Shown: positions 12,047 to 23,200 of the stretch, piece after piece | Position numbering within the stretch: position 1 is the stretch's first letter | Layout: each line of letters begins with the position of its first letter | From: Saccoglossus kowalevskii | Taxonomy: Eukaryota > Hemichordata > Enteropneusta > Harrimaniidae | Reading direction: 5' to 3' | Assembly: GCF_000003605.2 (NCBI RefSeq) | Contig: NW_003123906.1 | Coordinates: forward strand, 424,136 to 488,135 | DNA length: 64,000 bases | Program-made: the position numbers and the translations under genes | The notes under the pieces: generated by a model | Told to the model about the DNA's origin: nothing | The model's input: the letters and a program-made list of their open reading frames with translations, nothing else | The model's database searches: none

Positions 12047-13550
12047 ATAACTTACCGAGATGTGTTCATTAATGGATGCTTCGTTGGTTACTGCTCACAG
12101 TTGTTTAACCAGGCCTGGTTGAGGCCAAGATGGAACCTTAAAAGGCAGTTGTGATAAAAAAAAAAGGTATGACCATTATCCAAAACATGGTATACTTACT
12201 TTTTTATCCTTTTTTGTGACAAATGTGCTGTATCTTCTGTCTGCATTTGTAAATTGTGTATAGGAAAGAAACGATCCGAGTCATCAGTGAAAGTCAAACT
12301 CTCTTATTACGACTCGACTGGAACAAACTAGGAAAAACTAGACACGAGACTTCCACAATGAAGTATGCCATCATTTAAAGTATCATAATAATCCTTATTC
12401 TCATCATCATTCATATGCAAAACTTGCATAAATTTGATCGTTAATGTTACTTGAAAATAAGAGATATGAAAACAAACCAAAAAACCTCATCCAAAGTCAT
12501 TAGTAGAAGAAATTGGAGATAGCAACACAGAAAATGAAGAATAATAGAAACTTCTTTTACTCAATTATTGCACATTTTGTTTCACTATCATGTTATTTGG
12601 TGCAATTCTTCAGTACCGCCAGATTCTTCTGTCCATCAATGATGACTTATTTAATTATTTCATGGGATATGTGAGTTACCGAGGATTTACCTTAGATATT
12701 CAGACGTATTGGAGAAGCTAGTATGCCTTCAAGTATTGTGTCCGAAATATTGAAATCGTCACTCGCATTTGAGAACTGATGTTTCAGAGATTTCAAAAAT
12801 AAACCATACGAATACATTAAATTATTTCAAAATATTTTATTCATAATCATGCAAATATATGTGGCGTTTCAATACGAAATTCGTGGAATAGCTTATACTA
12901 CTTATGTCGATTGCTACATGATGGTTGGATAAAGAACCCAAACGAAATGTCTAAATATCTTTCTGGGTTTATTTTATTTGCATTGTTTATTAATGAATAT
13001 CTGTTTTGTCATTCAGAGCTCATTCACTGTGCCATGTAAATTGTTTTCAAAACTTTTAATGTTACTAGCGTACATGACGCCCGTTACTTTTGAAATCTAT
13101 TCAAATAATAAATTCTATAGTTACACATTAAGGTTACCCATATTTTTGCTAAACAAAACAAACATTTTTTTTATCGTTTGTCAATTCCAAATCAACCCCG
13201 AAGCTAATAGTATAAAACATCAGTCATAATCACATTTTTTTGGATACGAGATATTGTCTTTGATGCTTTTAGGTATTGAATTTTGTATGTGAAGGTTTTT
13301 TGAAGCCATTGCAAATATAGAGCCAGACAAGTCAAGATGAGTAGTGTTTGTCATTTTGTTAAAAATCTTATGGTTGATAGAAACAGCTTGGTGGAAAAGT
13401 TAAGTGTTTTTAATTTGCAATTTGTTAATATAAACAGGAGTATGTGCGTGAAGTGTCATCATTTTTTAACAAAACGCGTAATCGTACTGACATTTAAGAA
13501 TCTATAACGGGAGCATAAGTACAATATACAGAATTATTCAAGATTATGTC

Positions 13551-13630
13551 TGATTGGCAACCAAACCCTAACACTAACAGTCAGACCAATCAGAGAGCAG
13601 CGTTTTTTTATGAATCCGGCCTCGTATATA
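13551..13630 (+). promoter_or_regulatory. Second CCAAT/TATA cluster, similar to that at 12.0 kb
   Basis: ATTGG at 13553-13557, CCAAT at 13586-13590 within GACCAATCAGAGAGCAGC, then TATATA at 13625-13630. Spacing and order resemble the copy at 11975-12046. No downstream coding sequence is recognised. Confidence 0.28.
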
Positions 13631-16514
13631 TGATTCGGCTCAACTGGAATTGCATGGTTCTGATGTAAACGTACCTTCCTCAAATAGTGGTAACTGGATA
13701 ACCGATTCTTGCTGTGGGTGGTGATATGTGAAAGCATTCCCGACATTACCAGTTTAACATACACTGCATTGAAATGTTTTCGTACATCTAGAAGTGGTGA
13801 TTTCTCTATTCATAACCAACCTTACAGAGGGACGATATACTTGATTGGTCTTTGATATGTTTTGCCTAAGTATCTTTGTGAAATATGAAGCAGTATTCGT
13901 GTTGCAGGAATTGTCGTTTATAAATGAAACTTTCATCAAATTGCCTTTCTAGACTAATTAATTAATTAAATAGGTGGATCCAAAATGTATTCATAATACA
14001 TTTTGTAAATGTTTTAACCAAATACCATTATCTAAACAAACACAAATGTGAAAATGTTTTTCATCTTCTTTTGTTTACAAAACTGGACTACGGTTATGCA
14101 CTTATGTATGGCTTACAAACTAAGCATATAAAACCACTCCAATATTCCCAGAATGCAGCCGCGAGAATTATCATTCGTAAGAAGAAACATTACCATGTCA
14201 CACCAAAAAAAAAAACACGAAAATTTACCCTGGCTTTCAGTTGAACACAAAGTTAATTTCAAAATTACAAATAAAATCGATACATCGCCTTCTCGATTTC
14301 AGCTAAATGCTTGTTACACATTCCAGGCTCGGAACACGTGATTTCACGTGAGCAGCAGCTCGTATGTGGAACACATTGCAATCAACATTTCCTAAAAAAC
14401 CAATCATTGACAATTACATGAAAAATCTGAAACTTTCATTTTCAATAGAGTGTTTAACATTTAACTAATTGTACAGCGCCAAAAAACAATACTTCATACA
14501 GGATTTTGGTGATATATAAAGTTCAGATGTCTAATCACTATAACCGCTATGCAAATTTAAGTGGACATGTACCAGAGTACATTGTAAGTTGGTTCAGAAA
14601 GATGTGTAGATTTAATAAAACGCAAAGTTAGCGTATAATTAAGTAGGCCACTGTCGTAAATCAACGGACTGCTTTAAGGCATAGGTCTAATCGTTAATGA
14701 TAGCGGCCGAGTACGAGTATTTGTCACGAATAGGACAACTCTTAAATGTTTGTTTTTTTCTTCAGCAACATCGCAGGTTGTGTGTTGTTACAGTTTGCAT
14801 GTGTAACTGATCAATTTTCCTAGTACAACGAACAAAAACAGACTAGCTACTTTAACTGTTGCCAAAAAAGCTCCTATTAGAAATAAAGACCATGCTTCGA
14901 ACAATGGGAATGAAATGAAAAAAAGGCCCTATACTCAGATGGTTTAATAAATCAAACACTTGTTTCATGTAAAACGTAACCACGTGTGGCAATCAGCTGA
15001 TATTATATTGTTTAGTTTTCAAAGTCATAATATTTACGCATGTTCATTGCATCTTTCCAACATGCAGTCACTGACTTAAATGTCCAACCAATTTAAAATT
15101 CTTTCGTGGCTTCAATGTTGAACATCCCGCTGAAATTTGTTTTACTATTACTATGTACTTATCTATTGTATTGTCTTTGGGTTTAGAAATGTTTAGAATA
15201 ATATTGTACAAAATACATGCCGATAAATAACCAGCCCGGTATTTGATTTTGACGTTTTTTTTTTTTTTTTCCAACGTTAATAATAATTACAGGTAGTGTA
15301 TTAAATGATCGAATGTGTGTGTTAAATGATACAGATGATATTCAAAAAATCATTTGACGGATCATTTGATTAGTTTACCCATTACCCCTTTCTTTAATGT
15401 CTTTAATGTCTTTAACTAACCGATTTAAGAACATTGCATATTACTTTAACCTTGTTCCGATCAGTTTCAAATTTCAGGGGACACCAGAACGTTAAATGTC
15501 TCATAGTTTCTATGTGTTATCGTTTATTTTTGTGAAGGCCGCTGTTTGAGATCCTGACTATTAGCATTCCTTATATCCACGTGAAGTAGTAGTGTGACGT
15601 ACCATGCTATATAAGCATGGTTTGCCATGTACAAGCTTAGTTATTTAGCACACCCCACCAACCCCTAGTTATCTGTATTAAACAGGCTAACTCCCTTTTG
15701 TTATGAGGTAATTGCAATGTATTACCATACATTGTATTCCTAACCAATATATAATTACGTTTTAACATTTTTAATATGGCAAATTCTTACATTTGCCCTT
15801 CAATTTGGACGATTTGAAGTATATTTATGACAATTATTTGAAAAAACAAAAGTCCCTAAATGTTTTTGAATATTTCATTTTTGCTCCGGGTTCTATGGTG
15901 AACATTTCCCTTGGTGACATGAGATGATAATAAACATCATATATTGTTATTAATCTTAATCTTATTACAAATAATTGACACTTTTAATTTGGTGAAAATT
16001 CAAATTGAAAATTTGTTCTCGTTATAAACAATTGAGTTTTCGCCTTTAATGCATGGTACATAGGGTAAAGGTTTTTAGAAAAATACAGTAATTGATTATC
16101 AAAGTTATTAGCAATATCAGAATTTGTTACAATTGTTTGTAATACTACATAAGATATGTCAAAAAGTATTTTCAAAGTAACGTATCACTTGTTCTAGCAA
16201 CATAATTACACTATTTTGACAAGCACATTGTGATTTTAGATTCAAAGTAAAAAAGGCATCTACAAATATCCTGACAAATATCCTGGCCTAACATATTGTT
16301 TAATGCAGGGAATTACTCATTTGTAAATTTTGAGTTATCCTGGCACTTTTAAGAACAAATGTCAGTCTTGAATATACACGTGATTGTAAGTATGGCTGTC
16401 AAACATGGTTTCACCTTTTCGCTTAAAATTATCAAGTTTGACAACTTTTAACCGATTTCAGCAATTTCTTGCACCAATTTTCTGTTTTAAAATGCCATAA
16501 TAGAAGCGGCCATT

Positions 16515-16868
16515 AATCCTGTCTAGTTGTATACCTATTCCACTCACCCAGGGTACAATGAACGTGACCCCCCAGTCTGTGGCACACTCGCCCAAAATGT
16601 TGGCCCCTATTGAGTCGGAGCCACACTAACTCATATATGGGTAACCTCGTACTGAAGATGGAATGTGAACTCTGTCCACTGTCCCACTGTCCCACTGTCC
16701 CACTACGATATCGATGGTTTTCGATATAGCACAATTCGTTTAGTTGTATCAGTATCAACCTTTGTATTGTACACCCAGAGGTAGATTGATCCATGGTCTG
16801 TGTTACTGAACACTATCCACTGTGTATAAGAATCATAAATCATTCCACCCTTCAAGTACAAGCTGTTT
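16515..16868 (-). repeat. Dispersed repeat, reverse copy (pairs with 18992-19345)
   Basis: The reverse complement of 16764-16868 aligns without gaps to 18992-19096 (105 bp, 10 differences by eye). Beyond the core, both copies continue into degenerate units around ACCCTGGGTGAGTGTGCCAC, and this copy has short CCCACTGTC tandem units near 16676-16702. In one frame both cores read NSL.L.GGM.YDS.TQ, but every one of the 10 differences changes an amino acid, which argues against a conserved protein. Confidence 0.7.
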
Positions 16869-18991
16869 TGATTTAAACAATACATTACATTTTAATTTCA
16901 TCACATGTAATTTGCATTTGTATTATTATTTATTGGAACCATGGAAAACACAAACACAGCTTCAACGAGGTGTTGAAATTAAACAGACTACCATTCAACT
17001 ACCACCCTTTGGTTGAATACTTTGGATTCATTTATCATTCTCCGACTAATTTTGTCAATTTTTTTAATCTACAGTGTATGTACTTTGGTTGTTGTTGTTG
17101 TTATCATGAAGTTATATTGGGGACCGGGTATGATAATTCCAATAATCAAAAGTCGAACCCAGTGCAATGTGCGAGTATGTGCAAGATGGGAACTTTCAAC
17201 TGAGGAAACAAAAAAATAATACGATCATATATGGTTGTTATAAAATGAAGCCAAGTAGGAACATTTAATTTGAAAATCGAAAAACCAGAACTGATCAAAA
17301 ACTGGAGGCTTTGTAAATTAATCTCACACTGTATGGCGAGTGTTACAATAATACATGCAAGTGATGATGCATTTCATAAATCCATGATATTATATGTTTA
17401 TTTTTCAAAATTCATTTTCTCTCAAATTGTGCATGGAAATATATATATAGTTATATGAAAATACACCAAGGACATTTTACTAAATAAAAGTCGTTTATCT
17501 ATTGTGTCCTATTAATTACTTGGCATAAATCGCCAACGTCAATAATTATACACCTTTGTTATTTGTATTAGGAGATTTAGGTTGTTGATGGCACCCACGT
17601 GGTTTACATGCAACAGGATATGTAATATTCATGTAGCCTAGTATATCAGTAAAGGTATGGGAAAAATACAGAAAACCCTCTTGTTTTCTTTCTTTCAGTT
17701 TTGTTTCTATTCGATTTTCTTGTAATGTTTTTCTTTTGATTTGTGTTACATTAAAAAAATTCTCTCGCTTGGGGTTGATTTAAATGTTAATAAAGATACA
17801 ATGTACTATCAGAGCACTATTTTCAAACCGGAAAGCCGCCTGAAAATCTGCAGATATTCACGTGTAGACTACAGAGCTATTCTGATAAAACAAACAGGTA
17901 CAATAGTTTGCAATGTCAATACAAATTTCTGAAAATTGACCTTTTGTCTACATCCCTGCTGGCTCACACCAAATATATACAAAGATTGATTGAAGTATTA
18001 TCAAATTTATTTAGTCCAGACAGTTTCAATTATTATTATTACCAACAATATACCCTGTTTACGCCTTATTTGAACTTTGACCTCACTGTTGAGCACTACA
18101 TTACTGGGGCAAACAAGGGGAAATCCCTTTTGGAGTATCTTATACGCTGAGGGAAAACAACATTTATATACAAACTGAAACAATCATCGCACGATCTTAT
18201 AAATCATGGTATTTTTATATTCGATATTGATTGGCATAGTGATGGAAACACTTCTGTTTGTGAAATCAATCGGTTTGCTAGCTAAATCGAAATTAAGCAG
18301 TGTGGCATTGTGGTGGTTGTCACACTGTACCAACACTATAGTTCCAATAGGCGATAATTCAGTGCTACTGGATTTTTAACATTAAAATAGTCGATTTTCG
18401 AAATTTCGAACACATTAATTCAACTATAGCCAGGTCAGTGCTCTGTGTAGCGGGTTCTAAGATTAACTATTACGTTACACGTCTTTGTCTTGGCTTCAAG
18501 GAAGTCATATAATAATAATGTGGTAAAGGCGTAGCTTACAGTCGAGGTATCCAAGAACTAACCGAATAGAACTTTCACAGCAACACCTCGAAGGAATTAC
18601 AATACCAGATCTATAGGTGGCAAGTATAATTACAGCAGCTAAGAAAGTTATATTTAAATTCTGTTGTAATCATAATATGTCATCAACACTATCAAGAGAC
18701 AGACATTTAATATAGTGCTTTGGTGGCGGTGTAAGTAGCCGTAACCATAGTTACTATCTTTTGTTTAAAGTCACCTGATCACCTGCACGACGTGGTATTG
18801 CATTCAGTATATCCTCCTGGCAACATAACTTAGTTCAGCATCACTGGACAAGTCACGACACAAGTTATCGCTATAGACCTTATAGAAGAATGATGGAAAA
18901 CTATCTATCTTTGAAATAATTAAGGTGGGTTGCAAGGCATTACAATGCTAAGTGTTAGAAGCGATTGTTTTTTTTTAATGACGGGTATGAC

Positions 18992-19345
18992 AAACAGCTT
19001 GTGCTTGCAGGGTGGAATGGTTTATGATTCTTGTACACAGCCGATAGTGTTCAGTAACATAGTCCATAGATCAATCTACCTCTGGTTGTACAATACAGTG
19101 TTCGGTAATTCTGTGCTTTCTGATCAAACTAAACAAAGTGTGTTATTTTGGCGACTATTGCCGGTAAACCTGACTTCATATCCTACTTTGGGTCAAACCC
19201 ATCATTGTGCCTTGGGGGAAAGTGCCACCGACTTATTGCAGAAGACCAAATGCACCGTACCCTTGGTTAGTGTGCCACAGATTCCATGGGTGAGCTGAAT
19301 TGATTATACCCTGGGTGAGTGTGTCGCCGACACACTGAGAAAAAT
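18992..19345 (+). repeat. Dispersed repeat, forward copy
   Basis: Partner of 16515-16868 in inverted orientation about 2.1 kb apart. The core 18992-19096 is followed by repeated, diverged CCTGGGTGAGTGTGCCAC-like units to about 19345. A short piece of the same unit (ACCCTGGGTGAGTGTGCCAC) recurs at about 29179-29198 in RNF213 intron 9, so this is a genome-dispersed family. Class unknown. Confidence 0.7.
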
Positions 19346-20082
19346 AAGTCCATTGTACCCTGGGGTGAGTATTCCATTGACTCATTTACACCTGCATGTA
19401 CTTTTAATATAAAATGTAACAATGTTTTTAAATCTTCACATTTTGTGGGCCTGGCCAGTTTAAAACGATTGCCGTGGGCAACTGAACACACAACTAAAAA
19501 CTATCGATCGATGTTGCCATACTCTCGTTATAACGTAGGTGGGGGTAAATTAACCCATAAACAGTGTCGTGTCACTAGTAAATGTGAGTTTATGCCTTCG
19601 TCTTGTTTAATGGTTTACATGCATATTGTATAACGTTATTACGAATTATAATTATCTAATTTTGTCGTGTGGATATTATGACAATCACAGCACAGACAAT
19701 CATTCGCAACGGGTGCTTTGGCACTGTCAATCGACTGTATTTACATTCAAGTACATGTACTCACAATATATGGTTTAGGTAGTTATTTTGGATTTTATAC
19801 GTTGCTACTCTCAAAACATGCAGCTTGCATCAAACGAGTGAGTTTTACGAGAACAAAGTGTATTTTTAATGACCAGGCATAACTTAAGCTGGCGTAACTT
19901 TTTTTTTTAGTAACAATATTATTGCCATCCACGGACTTCATGACGCTTTAGATACATATCACAACTTCGACGGATTGACTAGCTCAGTAGAGTTTGCGAT
20001 GCTACGTTCTATTGATAAAATAACCTTTTACCTTGATAGAGGGAATGCGTTGATACACAGCGTACTGCAATCCGTTCTTTAA

Positions 20083-20151
20083 TGAGTCATGTGACCTCAG
20101 TCATTGCCCTCTGTACAATATGAATCGATTGCTAGGGGCAGTTTATATATA
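20083..20151 (+). promoter_or_regulatory. RNF213: Putative RNF213 core promoter: AP-1/E-box and TATA box
   Basis: TATATATA at 20144-20151 lies about 125 bp before the proposed start codon at 20276. Upstream, TGAGTCA (20083-20089, AP-1 consensus) overlaps TCATGTGAC (20087-20095, an E-box of USF/TFE type). The position fits the first exon I propose. It is inferred from motifs only; AP-1 input would suit a stress- or immunity-induced gene. Confidence 0.45.
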
Positions 20152-20275
20152 GACCCTTGGCTCGGTACTTCCACAGTGTTAAATACCTAAACAACATGCG
20201 CCCGGTTTGTTTCCCAACTCAATATTATTGTCCTACATTATATATTTTACCAGCTTGATGTCACTATAACTTGCC

Positions 20276-23200
20276 ATGGATGGAAAAAAACCGCTTCCGG
20301 CGTTGGGTGGCGTAGCGGATGATGGTCTTCAAATGGGATCTTCCTCAGTATCAATCCCAGAAAGTATAGCGTCGAAGACATCCAGGTATCGCTATCGAAT
20401 ATTGAATTCGTATTAGTAATAATAATATAAAATTGTCATGACACCACCTGCCGTCGTCTATTTTGGGGCAAACCGAACGAAAAGCAGTGAGCAGTCGAAT
20501 ACCCAACATTATAAAAAGATAAAGAGTGGGTTGTCCAGTTGAGCACTAGGGAAATGTGTCAGTCGTGCCTTATATCAAAACAGTTTTATTTTTGCTAAAA
20601 TTTCAATCACAAATATGATGCTTGTTTCATTATTCGATAAATATATTCGACATTATAGTACACAAACAGTTTTTTTTTCAAAATAAAGGGGATTACTTTC
20701 TTGAGAACATATAGTCCTTGCGCCTTGATACACAATTCTGTTTGCAATGTGTACCCTGGTGATGGTTGAATAGCAGAATGGGAAACGTTACACAAAAATG
20801 TGCTAATTTTTAATGCAGTTTCATCAATTCTAAAAGCCAGTAATAGTTCATAATCACGAAGAATACGCCATCATTCACGATATTTAAAATGTTTACTATA
20901 TGTCACCAGCCATCACCATCACATAAATCAATAGCGAAATTATTCTCATATTGACAAAATGGCTGCTATTCACAACTTCATAGACATAACGTTTCAGATA
21001 TACCTTGTAGTTTCAATTATTTTAATTAACGATTATATACAGTTATTTGTTAACCTGATATAGATATATAAACCAATTTTTTTTCTATTTCATGCAGAAT
21101 GTAACACTTTACAGGACATTATGATCTTTTCTGTGATTTGTTTGATTTAGTATGTTCTAATTGGATATATCAACTATGGATATTTGACAAATGCTTCATT
21201 ATAAAATCCAATATTCATTCTAGACCCCAAACGGCGACTTCAATGCTTCAACAAAAATTCCCATCAACCCCGGAAACAATGGAAGTTCTATTTCATGTGC
21301 TGACGTCACCTGAATTCAACTATAACGACAGCAGAGACAAGGTTATAATCTGCTGCAATGTTAGTCAGTTGGGAGGATATAACAACGCATGCGTTGTGAT
21401 GAGACAACAGAAAAAGAGGTAAACTTTTCCAAATTTTACAATGTGTTCAAATTCTCGGGTTTAGTGACCCTATCCTGAAGTAATTCAGTTACAGACACAT
21501 ACAAGTGCATTCTACAATTGTCTGGTGTGTAATATTTCTAGATGTACTTTTACTAATTATAAAAAGCTTATTTTCAGATTCTTGGGTCACAAACTTATCA
21601 TACAGTGAACAAAGCATACATTTCACAATTTCAAGTCATTCGTTTTACAGACCATTTGGAAAACATGACCTTTTCAAAGGTCACTTGCACGTGAAACCCC
21701 GGTACATTGATAGATGGAATTTCGAATATTATTATTGTGTTGTGAAGAACTACGACAACGAAGACAAAATGGAAAGATTGCCAGAGTTTGTTTGTGGTAA
21801 AAGGAAACTGAATGTTCCAGAGGACAAGTGTCAAGTACAAAGTAAGCGTACACTCGTAATGCAGATAATATGAAATGTAAGGGTCCTTGTTTACCTAAAA
21901 TAGGTACCTATATATACAATAGTATGAGGTTATTACGAGGATACTGCAAAGTAGGCACCAAGACAGTACAATGGAGTATTGACCGACGCGGATTTGTTTT
22001 CTCCCAGGAATGTATCATGGGAATACCGAAATGCAAAACGTTTAGAACAGATTCAACGAATTTGTGTGGTGTCCTGTCAAACCCTGGTGGCAACCGTGTT
22101 TGTTTTTATTATTTGAGGACGCTCACGTGCGTAATCATTCCATATTTGGAATTCGCATTTCCTTATATGGTAGGATGAAAATACCCTGTAAAATACCGAA
22201 CAATTACGACACGCTATAACCCAGGGCGTTACGGTGACAGAAAACATTGTTATATATGTGTTTATTCAACTACAATGTGTATTATTCTACTTCCGTAAGG
22301 GTTGACAATCACAAGTGCACACGTTTACTGGATAAAAATATTAAATTGATAATGTTTCATCAGTTTCGCATATTGGTTAATATTGAACCGCAGTTTCAGT
22401 AACACTTCGATCATTTAAAGCGCGAGGGTCGTCATCTGCGCATGTGCGGGAATTGAGTCCCAAGCGACGATAACAACACAAAGGCTCATGGGTAGACGCT
22501 TGTTTATAAATAATGACACGCTATGGCCATCTGACGCATGAGCAGGTGACGACTCCCTGCTTGAATATACTACCTGAAATTATGAATAACGTACGTTCTT
22601 TTCACAAAACAGTCAGAATTAAATGCCTTACCGGTTAGAGTGTAATATGTTCCTGAAAACAAAATAAAAATTCAAAACTATTGCATGAAATGATTTGATG
22701 ACAGGAGAGCCCAACCGAAATTACAAACAATAGTCAACACTTACGGCGCTATTCATATTCGAGGATAGTAATAATGTTTGAGGGCGTAGTTCGTTTCTGA
22801 CTGAATACATATCCACATGGAAACTATGTATGTCCAATTTTTATTCAGAATAATTTCCGAACATTTAATGATTTTCATCAATGTTTCAAACACAGACGTT
22901 TATTATTTCAGGAACCTGGAATCAATATGACGATGTAATATATCCAGAAAAAAAATCGATGCTTGGAAAATTTCTCAAAACCTTAGGATCAGGAAAAGTA
23001 CTCGAAAACAAAATGAAGGCAACGTTAGCCATGTTGCCAAAGTGGGAAGGTTTCGTCGATGGAAACTCAGTGAAAGGTTCCGCCGAGAACGCAATAGAGC
23101 ACGTTCGTCAACTGTCACTTAACGTATCTAACAACTGGGCTCCTGAAGGATTTGATTTGAAAGAGGTATGGATAGTTTTATAAGTTATATCAAAGTTTTG

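Larger units (their letters stand above)
11744..20080. other. Intergenic region between OSBPL9 and RNF213
   Basis: About 8.3 kb with no exon chain or recognisable protein on either strand; the open frames present are short and compositionally random. Contents that can be named are the two CCAAT/TATA clusters, an inverted-repeat palindrome at 15601-15621 (ACCATGCT-ATATA-AGCATGGT), the dispersed-repeat pair at 16.5-16.9 and 19.0-19.3 kb, and homopolymer runs such as the T run near 15256. Confidence 0.7.
20276..23165 (+). other. RNF213: RNF213 exons 1-4: short leader and CBM20-like domain
   Basis: Exons 20276-20385, 21224-21418, 21651-21841, 22912-23165. Exon 1 encodes a 36-residue leader beginning MDGKKPLPALGG and joins exon 2 in phase (AG|A). 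Exons 2-4 (about residues 50-200) carry EVLFHVLTS, a central YYYCVV strand and GTWNQYDDVIY. This is the pattern of the human segment with YKYVIY and GDWHQYYDIVY, assigned to a CBM20-type starch-binding fold in the RNF213 structure. Aromatic residues that could stack on sugar are retained (W, Y). Exon 1 is the least certain: it has no homology support and contains tRNA-like box motifs. Confidence 0.7.
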
